64,000 nt of DNA from the NCBI RefSeq assembly GCF_001685015.1, contig NZ_MAYT01000023.1:89791-153790 (forward strand), written 5' to 3'. Position 1 is the first letter of the stretch, and each line of letters begins with the position of its first letter. The notes under the pieces were generated by a model. The model was not told the DNA's origin, ran no database searches, and saw only the letters and a program-made list of their open reading frames with translations. This DNA comes from Pseudobacillus wudalianchiensis (lineage in GTDB: Bacteria > Bacillota > Bacilli > Bacillales > Domibacillaceae). Shown piece after piece: positions 17,246 through 26,722 of the stretch. A program made the translations under genes and the position numbers.

Positions 17246-18157
17246 TCATTTGTTCCCCGCCAGACGAAATCCCTCTCCTTTTGCTTCTTGGAAACGTCTA
17301 TTCACCTCATCCCAACAAACAATATTCCACCAATTATTAATATAATCTGCCCGCTTATTTTGATATTTTAAATAATAAGCGTGTTCCCATACATCAAGTA
17401 CAAGCAGCGGTACAACATCCCACTGGCTTAAATTTTGATGCTTTTCCGCTTGTAATATTTCCAGCCGCTGGGCTTGAGGTGCCCATACAAGAATCGACCA
17501 TCCTCCGCCCTCCACGTTCTCGGCTGCCTTTGAAAAATGGTTTTTAAACTGGTCGAAGCTGCCAAACGAACGTGCAATCTCACGGTTTAATTCTCCTGAT
17601 GGTTTTCCCCCTCCGTGCGGACACATGACTTTCCAAAAGATAGAATGCAAATAATGACCGGCACCGTTAAAGGCAAGCTCTCTTTCCCAATGCTTTACGA
17701 GCCGAAAGTCATTGTTATTTCTTGCTTTTTGCAGTTCCAGCTCTGCCCTGTTCAATCCGTCTACATAACCTTTGTGATGCCGATCATGATGAAGCCTCAT
17801 AGTGGCTTCGTCAATGTAAGGTTCCAATGCATTATACGCATAAGGAAGAGGCGGAAGCTGGTGTCCTCCAATTGGAACCTGCTCCGCTCTTTCCTGTTCA
17901 CCCTCTTTCTCTTCTATGTTTTTTTCAGCAAACAAGCGCTCGTGAAGCTGCCACCACTCCTGATCCAATGCTTGAATCTCTTCCTGAATCGAGTGAACTT
18001 CCTCTTCATCTTCCACCTTTAATAGGCGGTTATTGATCCTTTCGACTCGTTCTTTCCACTTTTCTACTTGGTTAAGATCCAGGTTTTCATGCTGCAGCGC
18101 GCACAACGCGTCACACCATTTTTTTGCTTCTTTCAAATAGCTGAAATATTTCTCCAT
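17246..18157 (-). CDS. sodF: Fe/Mn superoxide dismutase with long N-terminal helical extension (SodF-type)
   Basis: 303 residues; ordinary Sod enzymes have about 200. Residues 1-95 form a charged helical extension rich in E, K and Q. The Sod domain begins near residue 98 (HQLPPLPYAYNALEPYID). Metal ligands are all present: His in MRLHHDRHHKGYV (about 123), His in GHYLHSIFW (171), and Asp255 and His259 in LDVWEHAYYL. B. subtilis SodF has a similar extension of unknown use. It disproportionates superoxide, probably with iron or manganese in the cytosol. The start is preceded by GAAAGGGGGAGC. Confidence 0.9.
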   Translation of the reverse strand: MEKYFSYLKEAKKWCDALCALQHENLDLNQVEKWKERVERINNRLLKVEDEEEVHSIQEEIQALDQEWWQLHERLFAEKNIEEKEGEQERAEQVPIGGHQLPPLPYAYNALEPYIDEATMRLHHDRHHKGYVDGLNRAELELQKARNNNDFRLVKHWERELAFNGAGHYLHSIFWKVMCPHGGGKPSGELNREIARSFGSFDQFKNHFSKAAENVEGGGWSILVWAPQAQRLEILQAEKHQNLSQWDVVPLLVLDVWEHAYYLKYQNKRADYINNWWNIVCWDEVNRRFQEAKGEGFRLAGNK

Positions 18158-18306
18158 TCCCGCTCCCCCTTTCAGCTGCTCATTTCAACATATGCATGCT
18201 TTTGGTTTACGTTCTTATTCCAAACGCTCGTCTTATCACGTAAAAGAAAGAATAAAGAAGACAAGGATTAGATGAGATTAAAACGTTTTCGCTAGTTTGC
18301 TTACAC

Positions 18307-18353
18307 AAAAAGGCTGTCCAGCAGCTAAAGTCTCCTTAACTGCTGAACAGCTC
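18307..18353 (-). terminator. Intrinsic terminator at the end of the D-amino-acid conversion cluster
   Basis: Minus strand AGCTGTTCAGCAG and CTGCTGGACAGCC form a stem with one bulge, followed by TTTTT (18307-18312). It starts about six bases after the transporter stop. Confidence 0.85.
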
Positions 18354-18358
18354 TCCTA

Positions 18359-19435
18359 TCAACTAGATATTTCTATTCTGCTTTGGAGCGGCTTCTTAAA
18401 CTTAAACCATGCCACAATTACGCCAATAATTAAAATTAAACCGAGATAACCTACAATTGGATAGAGAGTACCGACTAATTTGACAAACCCTACGAAGCTC
18501 GCAAGAAAAGCGACTAATGTAGAGACGATAACGGTTGGTGTAAAAGATTTGCCGCTTGCCGGAACGATTCTAGCCGCAAAAGCATAGATCATACCGACAG
18601 ATGTATTGTAAATCATCGCCAACAAAACAAACGACATGAAGTATCCGGTAATCGGCGAAATTTCATTGGCAATGTGTACAATAGGCATAGCGGCTTGTTG
18701 ACTAGCCTCAAAATCCAAAAGCATCGTAAGGTTAATGAATAAAATTAATAAGCCGAGACCGATTCCTCCTAAAATCCCTCCGAGGCCAGCTGTTTTTTCA
18801 CTCTTCTCTGCTCCGCCCATTAAAGTTAAAATAGCTCCGCCGGCCGCAATATTGTAGGAGACATATAATATGGCCCCTATCAGCCAATGGGAGGCTGCCG
18901 TGTTTTCTGTCTTTCTTAGTTGTAAAATATCAGATAGGTTTCCTTCATATTGAACGACTGAATACATAAAGACAATAAAAATCATAAAAAATAAGAATGG
19001 TGTCATGAAACTAATTGCTGAAATCACTTTTTGAAAATTGAAACATAAAGTGACAGCCGTAAGGACAGTCATTACCATGCTTCCATATAAAGGCGCTATG
19101 CCAAATTGCTGCTCAAAAATGGACCCGCTGCCTGCAATCATAACGGCTGCTACTCCAAACAAGAAAAAAGTAATCAGTCCATCTACAAAAACCCCGACCC
19201 ATTTTCCACAGATCAAATAAATAACATTTTTATGGGAATCTGTTTGAATGCGAGAACCAATTTGCAGCAACTGCATCCCTAAAAAAGCAAATAAAACAGT
19301 GGCTAGGCATGTCCCTACAATACTAAGCCAGCCAAAACTCGTAAAAAACTGAAGAATTTCCTGCCCAGAAGCAAATCCTGCTCCCACGATTACGCCAATA
19401 TAAGCACCTGCAATTTGAAAAGCTTTTCTCATCAT
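18359..19435 (-). CDS. YkvI-family membrane transporter
   Basis: 358 residues, about ten membrane spans. The N-terminus FQIAGAYIGVIVGAGFASGQ is the hallmark of the YkvI family within the APC-type amino-acid/cation transporter superfamily. It is the last gene of the racemase/desuccinylase cluster, with a strong hairpin (19481-19509) between it and the racemase gene that may lower its expression. Context suggests it moves an amino acid or an N-acyl amino acid handled by the cluster. The substrate is unproven. Confidence 0.8.
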   Translation of the reverse strand: MMRKAFQIAGAYIGVIVGAGFASGQEILQFFTSFGWLSIVGTCLATVLFAFLGMQLLQIGSRIQTDSHKNVIYLICGKWVGVFVDGLITFFLFGVAAVMIAGSGSIFEQQFGIAPLYGSMVMTVLTAVTLCFNFQKVISAISFMTPFLFFMIFIVFMYSVVQYEGNLSDILQLRKTENTAASHWLIGAILYVSYNIAAGGAILTLMGGAEKSEKTAGLGGILGGIGLGLLILFINLTMLLDFEASQQAAMPIVHIANEISPITGYFMSFVLLAMIYNTSVGMIYAFAARIVPASGKSFTPTVIVSTLVAFLASFVGFVKLVGTLYPIVGYLGLILIIGVIVAWFKFKKPLQSRIEISS

Positions 19436-19480
19436 TTCTTCCTCTTCCGTTTGAATATTCTGAACTCATGATGTATAGGA

Positions 19481-19509
19481 GAGAAAACCCGATATTTCCG
19501 GGTTTTCTC
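19481..19509. terminator. Perfect hairpin between racemase and transporter genes
   Basis: GAGAAAACCCG and CGGGTTTTCTC form an eleven-pair perfect stem with a seven-base loop. The flanking T-run is weak, so it may be an attenuator or RNA processing site rather than a full terminator. Confidence 0.6.
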
Positions 19510-19529
19510 TAAAACTGATATTGCTCTAT

Positions 19530-20639
19530 TTACAATGAATACACTTTTTCTTTTAAAGTAAATTTCTTAACAGCTTCGAGATCGATATCGTAGCCGATTC
19601 CCGGTTTATCTGGAACTTGGATCACGCCATCCTGCACCGTTACTTCTGGTGTAATGATATCTTGCTCCCAATAACGCGAGGACGCAGCCGTATCACCTGG
19701 AAGCGTAAAGTTACTTAGCGTTGTTAAAGCAACATTATGGGCTCGTCCAACGCCTGCTTCAATCATTCCGCCGCACCAAACAGGGATATTGTGTTCCTTA
19801 CATAAATCGTGAATTCGTTTAGATTCCGTTAATCCGCCGACGCGGCCAATTTTAATGTTAATGATTTTACAGCTGCCGAGCTGCAAAGCTTTTCGCGCGT
19901 CTTCATAAGAATGGATACTTTCATCTAAACAAACAGGTGTTTTCAATTCTTTTTGGATAACAGCATGGTCAACAATATCATCCGAGGCAAGCGGCTGTTC
20001 AATCATCGTTAAGTTGAATTCATCAAGCTTCTTTAACTGCGGAAGATCTTCTAAACGATAAGCTGAATTGGCATCCGCCATCAGCTGGATATCTGGGAAA
20101 GAACGGCGAATTTCTCTCATAACCTCAACATCCCAGCCCGGCTTGATTTTCACTTTGATTCGTTTATATCCTTCTTCGACATGCTTTTTGATAATGGCTA
20201 AAAGATCTTCTACTGTGTCTTGAATTCCAATGCTGATCCCGACATCAATAGTTGTATTTTCCCCACCAAGCGCCTGGTAGAGTGGCACTCCCTCCCGTTT
20301 CGCATATAAATCCCATACCGCTCCTTCAATCGCTGATTTTGCCATATTGTTTTTGCGAATCGGTTCAAATATAGCCGAAACGTCATCCGGATGAGTGATC
20401 TCTTTGCCTTTCAATAAAGGAATTAAGAAATCCTCTATCATATGCCAGTTTGTTTTTAATGTTTCTTCATTATAAGTGGGAGAGGTAAAAGCAACAGACT
20501 CTCCCCAGCCGGATCTTCCCTCTTCGTCCTTTACTTCTACTAAAATGAACTCTTTATCTTGGATCGTTCCGAAGCTAGTAGTGAATGGAAACTTCATTTT
20601 CATCTGCAAGTGCCGTAAAATAATTTCTTTCAATTTCAT
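19530..20639 (-). CDS. N-succinylamino-acid racemase / o-succinylbenzoate synthase family (enolase superfamily)
   Basis: 369 residues. Enolase-superfamily catalytic set: the KxK region RIKVKIKPG (162-166), metal ligands Asp189 (LMADAN), Glu214 (MIEQPL), Asp239 (CLDESI) and the second base Lys263 (NIKIGRVGG). This numbering coincides with the well-studied Amycolatopsis racemase. Family members can make o-succinylbenzoate for menaquinone or racemise N-succinyl amino acids. The absence of men genes and the presence of a GNAT and an M20 enzyme in the same cluster favour the racemase role. Confidence 0.88.
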   Translation of the reverse strand: MKLKEIILRHLQMKMKFPFTTSFGTIQDKEFILVEVKDEEGRSGWGESVAFTSPTYNEETLKTNWHMIEDFLIPLLKGKEITHPDDVSAIFEPIRKNNMAKSAIEGAVWDLYAKREGVPLYQALGGENTTIDVGISIGIQDTVEDLLAIIKKHVEEGYKRIKVKIKPGWDVEVMREIRRSFPDIQLMADANSAYRLEDLPQLKKLDEFNLTMIEQPLASDDIVDHAVIQKELKTPVCLDESIHSYEDARKALQLGSCKIINIKIGRVGGLTESKRIHDLCKEHNIPVWCGGMIEAGVGRAHNVALTTLSNFTLPGDTAASSRYWEQDIITPEVTVQDGVIQVPDKPGIGYDIDLEAVKKFTLKEKVYSL

Positions 20640-20655
20640 TCTTTCTCTTCCTTTC

Positions 20656-21471
20656 CTATATCGCTAATTGAGAGCTTTTAACAAACAAATAATGATTCGC
20701 TGGTTCATCGGGACGTTGAATCAGCTTAACAGCCGTATAACCATTCGTAAATAGCTGTAAAAAGATCGTGCGTATATCCATCCGCCAGTCTAAAGCTAAA
20801 TTGAAGGAATACTTTTTTATCTCCTGAAATTTTTTAGGAACCGGAACAAGCAGCGCTTCTTCCCCCTCTAAATACTCTGAATGATGAAGAGATATCTTTG
20901 GAAACCCTTCTTTTGTCTTTTCATATTCTGCGAACACTTTTGCCTTCTCTTCTGAAAAGACGAAAGAATGGTTCACGTAGTCACTTTGAATCCACCAGTC
21001 TACTTTTAAACGGTCCGTTGGAAGGCCGGCATTTAACCCATCCTCCATTTTACCGTAACAGTTTACTTCATATGTGGAACAAACCGCTTTTAATTTTGTT
21101 AAATTCAAATAAGCATTGACACTTTCAAGCGGATCAAATGTCCATGTGACCTGCTCATAGCCAAGGCGTGCCGCTTCTTGCTTTTGAGCCTGTTTCAGCG
21201 CTTCACCAATTCCTTGCTTTTGATAGTCAGGATGAATGCCGAGCATGTGAGAACATAAATACGCAGATCCGTTCGCAAAGCCGGCAAACCCATAGCTAAA
21301 TCCAATTAAGCGGCCTTCCTGGAAAGCCCCCAGCAATAAACCGCCATTTTTATGCGCAGTCAGTGTTTGGTGAATAGGGAGTGGCTCCATGCCCCACGTA
21401 TCCTTTTCAAGCTGCTGCATTTTTTCAAAGTCTGTACGGTCGTTAAATAGCCGAATTTGATAATCGTGCAC
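20656..21471 (-). CDS. GNAT-family N-acyltransferase, candidate D-amino-acid N-succinyltransferase
   Basis: 271 residues from a GTG six bases after the M20 stop, with AGGAAAGGGTGAGG as ribosome-binding site. The GNAT acyl-CoA site is visible as [20 protein letters not shown], with preceding strands [18 protein letters not shown]. The C-terminal 100 residues form an additional domain typical of the COG3375 group. In Geobacillus a protein at the same genomic position succinylates D-amino acids from succinyl-CoA. That specific activity is inferred from context. Confidence 0.82.
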   Translation of the reverse strand: MHDYQIRLFNDRTDFEKMQQLEKDTWGMEPLPIHQTLTAHKNGGLLLGAFQEGRLIGFSYGFAGFANGSAYLCSHMLGIHPDYQKQGIGEALKQAQKQEAARLGYEQVTWTFDPLESVNAYLNLTKLKAVCSTYEVNCYGKMEDGLNAGLPTDRLKVDWWIQSDYVNHSFVFSEEKAKVFAEYEKTKEGFPKISLHHSEYLEGEEALLVPVPKKFQEIKKYSFNLALDWRMDIRTIFLQLFTNGYTAVKLIQRPDEPANHYLFVKSSQLAI

Positions 21472-21477
21472 GCTGCC

Positions 21478-22608
21478 TCACCCTTTCCTCTGTTCAAATG
21501 TTTGGATAATGGTTTCTGTTAAAATTTCAATTCCTGAATAAAGCGCCTCTAATTGAAATGTCATGTCAGGATGGTGCAAGCCTGGCTTCAAATCGCAGCC
21601 AAGCCCAAGCATAGCCGCCTTCACTTTCGGTCTTTTTACTGTGTAAAAATGAAAATCCTCTCCGCCAGTTGTGACAATGGGTGAAACGACATGTTTTTCT
21701 CCCAATACTTTGCTGATAGCTGCTTTCATGATCGCAGAGGCTTCGTCTGAAATAATGGCGGCAGCTGTTTCAGCTTTTGTTTCAAGATGAACCGTTGCTC
21801 CGTGGATCATTTCAATTCCTTTGCACGCCTGCACAATTTTCTCCGTTAACGCCGTCATGACTTCGTTTGTTTGCGCCCGAACGTCAATTGAAAACGTTGC
21901 TTTTGCCGGAATAATATTGCTGGACTCCCCTCCACTTTGAAACTTCGTCATTTTCACTGAATAAGGAATTGATGGGTCCATATGGATTTGCTGCAAAGCT
22001 TGGATAAGAGACGACCCAATTTCAATCGCATTTTTACCAAGATGCGGCCTTGCTCCATGAGCTTCTTCTCCGATAATTTCTCCAGCGATAAACTTGGCTG
22101 CCCCATGCTGGATTCCTGCTGACGCTTGACCGAAGGAGAGTTCCTGAATAGGCCGTAAATGAACGCCATACAAAAAGTCCAAGTCGTCAATAATCCCTTT
22201 TTCGATCATTTTCAATGCGCCCGTTCCTTTTTCCTCAGCTGGCTGAAAAATAACCATTAACCGGCCCGGAAATTGATAACCTAAACTTTTTAATAACAGC
22301 AAAGTCCCAACAGCCATCGTCATATGAGCATCATGCCCACAAGAATGATTAGCTTGAAACTCACCGTTTACTTCTTGCCAAAGAGCGTCAATGTCACACC
22401 GCAATCCAACCGCTGGATCTCCCTCGCCCATTTCTACAATAAGTCCTGTACAATCGTCAAAGGTCTTAACCACAAATCCTTCTTCTGTTAAATAATTCGC
22501 TAAAAAAGCGGTCGTATTGACTTCCTGCCAGCTAATTTCAGGATGTGCGTGCAGATAATGATAAAGTTGCTGAATAGCTGGTTTCAATTGTTCAAGTTGC
22601 TTTTTCAT
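21478..22608 (-). CDS. M20D-family amidohydrolase, candidate N-succinyl-L-amino-acid desuccinylase
   Basis: 376 residues after AAAGGAAGTC. M20D motifs: LRCDIDAL, NHSCGHDAHM with metal-binding Cys/His, QPAEEKGTGA with the catalytic Glu pair, YGVHL and TTGGEDFHFY near the C-terminus. These enzymes hydrolyse N-acyl amino acids. In the published D-to-L pathway the L-specific desuccinylase makes the conversion irreversible. Tight spacing to the GNAT gene (6 bases) and the racemase supports this. Confidence 0.87.
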   Translation of the reverse strand: MKKQLEQLKPAIQQLYHYLHAHPEISWQEVNTTAFLANYLTEEGFVVKTFDDCTGLIVEMGEGDPAVGLRCDIDALWQEVNGEFQANHSCGHDAHMTMAVGTLLLLKSLGYQFPGRLMVIFQPAEEKGTGALKMIEKGIIDDLDFLYGVHLRPIQELSFGQASAGIQHGAAKFIAGEIIGEEAHGARPHLGKNAIEIGSSLIQALQQIHMDPSIPYSVKMTKFQSGGESSNIIPAKATFSIDVRAQTNEVMTALTEKIVQACKGIEMIHGATVHLETKAETAAAIISDEASAIMKAAISKVLGEKHVVSPIVTTGGEDFHFYTVKRPKVKAAMLGLGCDLKPGLHHPDMTFQLEALYSGIEILTETIIQTFEQRKG

Positions 22609-22676
22609 GGAAAGACTTCCTTTCTGCCAAGATGCAAAACAATGAAGATTCTGTCTTTTTTACATATGTCGAATCA

Positions 22677-23522
22677 TTAAAAATAAAACAAATGGTCCGC
22701 ATTCACCTGTTCATATTGCTGCTGCCGCTCATTCACTTTCTCTGGATATTGAATATACAAGCTAGCCATCATCGCATTAAGCAAAGAAAAAAGCGGCGGA
22801 AAAACATCCAGTGTAGATTTCTCTTGACTGCCAATCGCAAAAGTAATATCACTATATTCCGTAATGGGGGCTAAAGGTGAATCGGTTAAACTAATAACAA
22901 AGGCACCTCGGTCCTTTGCCATTTTGGCAAGCTGTACAGTTTCTTTTACATATCGGTGGAATGTAATGGCAATAAAAACGGAGCTTTCATTTATATTTTG
23001 CAAAATAGCTACTAGGTCATCAATTCCTGGCTGTACTAATCTTACTTCGTTACGCACAAGTCCTAGTGTAAAAGCCAACCATTGAGCAGGGGCAAACGAA
23101 GTTCTCATTCCTGCTAAAAAAACGTTGTTTGCTTTCATCATTTTGTCTACAGTCTGCTGAAGATTCCCTTCATCGATCGTGTCAATGACCCGCTGAATAT
23201 TCTCTGCATCTTTCTCCATTACTTGAGCAAAAAAATGTGGTTTCTGTGCCATTTCTATTTTAGAAGAGTAGTAACGATTCAAACTGCTTTTATGTTGAAT
23301 TAAATATTCACGGATAATGGACTGCAAATGAGCATAGCCGTTTAATTCGAGCGAATAGCAAAAACGAATCACAGTCGTTTCACTTACTGAAATTTGTCTT
23401 CCCACTTCTCCCGCGGATAGCAGAGCGACCTTTTCAGGAAAGTCGAGAACATATTTCCCTACCCTTTGCTGCCCTTTTGATAATGAAGCATACTTTTCTT
23501 TTACTTTATCTAATAGTTCCAT
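22677..23522 (-). CDS. MurR/RpiR-family transcription regulator
   Basis: 281 residues. N-terminal HTH (residues 1-75): YASLSKGQQRVGKYVL and LSAGEVGRQISVSETTVIRF. C-terminal SIS sugar-phosphate-type domain (about 120-260) with NVFLAGMRTSFAPAQWLAF and DRGAFVISLTDS. RpiR proteins sense phosphosugars or, in some clusters, other metabolites. As the first gene of the minus-strand amino-acid conversion cluster, with a palindrome over its promoter, it probably controls the cluster and itself. Confidence 0.88.
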   Translation of the reverse strand: MELLDKVKEKYASLSKGQQRVGKYVLDFPEKVALLSAGEVGRQISVSETTVIRFCYSLELNGYAHLQSIIREYLIQHKSSLNRYYSSKIEMAQKPHFFAQVMEKDAENIQRVIDTIDEGNLQQTVDKMMKANNVFLAGMRTSFAPAQWLAFTLGLVRNEVRLVQPGIDDLVAILQNINESSVFIAITFHRYVKETVQLAKMAKDRGAFVISLTDSPLAPITEYSDITFAIGSQEKSTLDVFPPLFSLLNAMMASLYIQYPEKVNERQQQYEQVNADHLFYF

Positions 23523-23569
23523 GTTTCTTTCTCCTTAATATGAAGTAAATACAACATATTACAATTAAA

Positions 23570-23585
23570 TGAAGTTTCAACTTCA
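23570..23585 (-). promoter_or_regulatory. Inverted repeat overlapping the rpiR-type gene promoter
   Basis: TGAAGTT-TC-AACTTCA, a perfect 7-bp inverted repeat 48 bases upstream of the regulator start. On the minus strand its right half contains a TTGAAA -35-like hexamer. A further TGAAGT half-site lies at 23541-23546. Position and symmetry suggest the regulator's own operator. Confidence 0.5.
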
Positions 23586-23743
23586 TAATAGAATATAAAT
23601 TATCATAATCTTTAATCATTAGCAAGATATTTTTTCTGACTATTCCGTAAAAAGCTATTTAATAAATGTAAATGCTAGAAGCTTAATTTTTCGCAATCGG
23701 GGAAAAGAAAGAGTAAGGAGCTTAGTTGGAAAGGAGAGAGACT

Positions 23744-23998
23744 ATGCAATCAAAATGGGCTAAACTTGCAGCAGCTCCCTTTTTCGTTGCCATGATTCTT
23801 GGAGCATGTGCTAGTAATGACTCAGAGAAAGAGGAGAAACCCGTTATGGAGGAACCAACAGATAAAGTAAAGGAAGACGAAGATAATCAAGGTGGTTCCA
23901 CAGAAAAAAATGCCGAAAATGATGGCAATCCTTCAGAAGAAAATAAAGAAGAAGACCCAGGCATTGATAAAGAAGATACTAAAATGGATAGCCAGTAA
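23744..23998 (+). CDS. Small acidic lipoprotein of unknown function
   Basis: 84 residues from the ATG at 23744 after GGAAAGGAGAGAG. A signal peptide with lipobox ILGAC (Cys at about 22) is followed by a low-complexity tail rich in E, D, K and N. No domain is recognisable. It is monocistronic, between a divergent regulator gene and the ger operon, and ends at a very strong terminator. Confidence 0.75.
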   Translation: MQSKWAKLAAAPFFVAMILGACASNDSEKEEKPVMEEPTDKVKEDEDNQGGSTEKNAENDGNPSEENKEEDPGIDKEDTKMDSQ

Positions 23999-24004
23999 TG
24001 TATA

Positions 24005-24051
24005 AAGCGTTGCACGATGTTTTCATAAAAACATCGTGCAGCGCTTTTTTA
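24005..24051 (+). terminator. Strong intrinsic terminator after the lipoprotein gene
   Basis: AAGCGTTGCACGATGTTTT and AAAACATCGTGCAGCGCTT pair almost perfectly (24005-24045), followed by a TTTTTT run. Confidence 0.93.
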
Positions 24052-24120
24052 GTATAAAAAGGAGAAGGTAAGAAAAACTAGCCAAAAGATTTCCTACTAA
24101 ATGACTCTAAAGGTGGTTCT

Positions 24121-25245
24121 ATGCAAAAAGCCGATTCCATTACTCCTTTTCAACTTATTTTACTGGCCATGACGGCGATCGGTTTAAAGAATCATGTATT
24201 TGCTATTTCTCCTTTAATTCAAACAGCAGGCCGTGATGCCTGGATAGCTGTTCTAATTACGATGATACTGGCTTTTTTATGGATTCCGCTCTTTTTATAC
24301 GTACAGAAAAAAACGAATAGGCAACCATTACTTCAGTGGTTAAGAGCGACAATTGGCGATAAAGCGACGATTGTTTTGGCATTTGTGTTGATCGGTTACT
24401 TAATCGTCATGGCAGCCGTAACTCTGCGAGAAACAATCACATGGGCCAATGTCATGTTTTTGCCGGAAACACCTGCTTTTTTTCTCGTCATTCTTTTTAT
24501 CTTTGTTTGTTGGGTAATGGGGACGACTAATTTGAGAACATTAAGCATCCTTAATATCTTTTTATTGTTCTTCATCATTATTTTTGGGTTCTTTGTTGCT
24601 ATCGCCAACATCCAATATAAAAATTATTTTTTATTGCTGCCAATTTTAGAGCACGGCTATGCTCCTATTATGAAAAGCCTCATCTTCCAAGCATCAGGGG
24701 TTGCTGAGATTTTTATTTTTTTATTGCTGCAGCATAAACTAGATGCCTCTCTCCGCGTACGCCATTATGCGGCCATGATTATCATCTTAACGGTGCTTAC
24801 GACCGGACCGCTTATTGGGGCGATTGTTGAATTCGGCCCTATAGAGGCTGCGAAACAGCGATTTCCTGCCTATGAAGAATGGGGACTTGTATCCCTAGGC
24901 TCATTTATCGAACATCTGGATTTTTTATCGATCTACCAATGGATGTCTGGCGCGTTTATTCGGATATCGCTCATTTTAATTTTAATGAAAGAACTCCTGC
25001 TGATCAAAACAGAAAGAAAGAAAAATATAACGCTCACCTTTCTTTCTCTTGGTATTGCCGGTCTTGTGCTTATTCCTATCACTGATTTTACTTTTTCAAA
25101 GTGGCTGACGACCATCTTTTTACCAGCCAGTTTCTGGTTTTTTTCCGCAGCTATTATTTTGTTCGTCATACTTGCCATTTTTTATGGAAGAAAAAAACGG
25201 GGGTCTACGAATGAAAATAAAAAAGATCCAATTAAAGAAAGCTGA
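24121..25245 (+). CDS. Spore germinant receptor B subunit (GerB/GerKB family)
   Basis: 374 residues with about ten membrane spans, of the APC-like spore-permease family that forms the B subunit of Ger receptors. N-terminal SITPFQLILLAMTAIGLKNH is characteristic. The B subunit sits in the spore inner membrane and contributes to germinant recognition. Here the order is B-A-C rather than the common A-B-C. The A gene starts 35 bases before its stop. Confidence 0.9.
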   Translation: MQKADSITPFQLILLAMTAIGLKNHVFAISPLIQTAGRDAWIAVLITMILAFLWIPLFLYVQKKTNRQPLLQWLRATIGDKATIVLAFVLIGYLIVMAAVTLRETITWANVMFLPETPAFFLVILFIFVCWVMGTTNLRTLSILNIFLLFFIIIFGFFVAIANIQYKNYFLLLPILEHGYAPIMKSLIFQASGVAEIFIFLLLQHKLDASLRVRHYAAMIIILTVLTTGPLIGAIVEFGPIEAAKQRFPAYEEWGLVSLGSFIEHLDFLSIYQWMSGAFIRISLILILMKELLLIKTERKKNITLTFLSLGIAGLVLIPITDFTFSKWLTTIFLPASFWFFSAAIILFVILAIFYGRKKRGSTNENKKDPIKES

Positions 25246-26722
25246 AAAATTAGAAAAACAGAAAAAAAGAACATCCTTAATTAAACGTTCTTCCCTGTCT
25301 ATTGATGCTTTAAAAGATTTATTTCAAAAGAATGGAGACGTTCAATTCACGGAATTAGCATTTAACGATCATTTGATTACACTCGTTTATTGCAGCGGGT
25401 TAGTAAACGTTGACCTGCTTAAATCAACGATCCCGAAACGATTAGAAAAGTTTTTTCAAACTCATCATGAGGCAACAAAGGAAAACATCCTTTCTTTGCA
25501 AGTCCCTTCTCTACAATTGGTGACGAAAAAAGAAAAAGTGATAGAAGATATTTTTTCAGGGATGCTTGTTATCATTTTTCCTATTGAGAATATCGCTGTT
25601 TCTGTGGATATCGCGGACCGGCCGCAGCGTAAACCAGAAGAAACGAATACAGAAGTAAGCATCAAAGGGCCTAGAGATAACTTTATTGAAGACATTACTA
25701 TTAATTATGCTTTAATCAGGAAAAGATTAAGAACCGTTTCGCTCGTAAGCGAGTCATTTGAAATTGGCAGAAGGTCCAAAACAAAAGTTGCCCTTTTGTA
25801 TATGGAGGATATCTCCAATAAAGATACCTTAAAGCAAATCAAGCAACAGTTATCCACGATCGATATCGATGCCTTAATAAGCGGCACACAGCTTGGAGAG
25901 TTAATGACTGGAAGTCCTTATGCTATCTTTCCGCGCCACTCCTACACAGGAAGACCTGACTTTGCTGTTCAGTCCTTAATGCAAGGAAGGTTTATTATTT
26001 TAATTGACGGAGTCGCTTATGCCTACATCACACCAGTCAATTTGTTCTTTTTATTAAAAAGCGCAGAGGACAAAGAATATCCTTATGCTTTCAATTCATT
26101 TGAGCGGCTTATCAGGGTCGCTGGTATATCCATCGCTACCTTCCTGCCCGGTTTTTGGGTAGCTCTTACCGCCTTTCATCAAAACCAGCTTCCTTTAACA
26201 CTATTGGCGACCGTCGTAGAGTCACGAAAAGGGGTGCCCTTTCCGACATCCTTGGAAGCCATTTTAATGATGCTCTTATTTGAATTATTCCGAGAAGCGG
26301 GCTTACGAATGCCCTTGGCGATCGGACAGACACTCAGCGTTGTCGGCGGCTTGATTATTGGGGATGCAGCCATTCGCGCGGGATTAACAAGCCCCTCCAT
26401 GCTCGTGATTATCGCTGGCTCCTTTGTCGCCATGACTACGCTTGTGAATCAATCGTTTATGGGAGCTATATCACTTATTCGTTTCTTTGTTATTATCCTC
26501 GTTGCCCTATTCGGCTTCTTCGGTTTTTTTGCTTCTATCTTTCTTGTTGGGATTTCCGTCGCAAGAATTCGCATCTTTGGTGTCCCTTACTTAGAATTAG
26601 CGGCTCGTTTACATTGGGGGAACATTCTCAAAGCCGTGATCCGTTTGCCCGCTCAGAAAGAAACGAAACGGGCAAGTATGCTGAACCCAATCGATGGAAC
26701 GAAAGAGGACAGATCAAAATGA
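25211..26722 (+). CDS. Spore germinant receptor A subunit (GerA family)
   Basis: 503 residues from the ATG at 25211 after CGGGGGT. A cytosolic N-terminal domain (residues 1-230, with ISIKGPRDNFIEDITINYAL-type motif at about 150-175) is followed by membrane spans. Conserved GerA pieces are FPRHSYTGRPDFAVQSLMQG, GRFIILIDGVAYAYITP and EALFREAG-like LFELFREAGLRMP. It overlaps both neighbours. GerA subunits form oligomeric nutrient-gated channels in the spore inner membrane. Confidence 0.93.
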   Translation: MKIKKIQLKKAEKLEKQKKRTSLIKRSSLSIDALKDLFQKNGDVQFTELAFNDHLITLVYCSGLVNVDLLKSTIPKRLEKFFQTHHEATKENILSLQVPSLQLVTKKEKVIEDIFSGMLVIIFPIENIAVSVDIADRPQRKPEETNTEVSIKGPRDNFIEDITINYALIRKRLRTVSLVSESFEIGRRSKTKVALLYMEDISNKDTLKQIKQQLSTIDIDALISGTQLGELMTGSPYAIFPRHSYTGRPDFAVQSLMQGRFIILIDGVAYAYITPVNLFFLLKSAEDKEYPYAFNSFERLIRVAGISIATFLPGFWVALTAFHQNQLPLTLLATVVESRKGVPFPTSLEAILMMLLFELFREAGLRMPLAIGQTLSVVGGLIIGDAAIRAGLTSPSMLVIIAGSFVAMTTLVNQSFMGAISLIRFFVIILVALFGFFGFFASIFLVGISVARIRIFGVPYLELAARLHWGNILKAVIRLPAQKETKRASMLNPIDGTKEDRSK

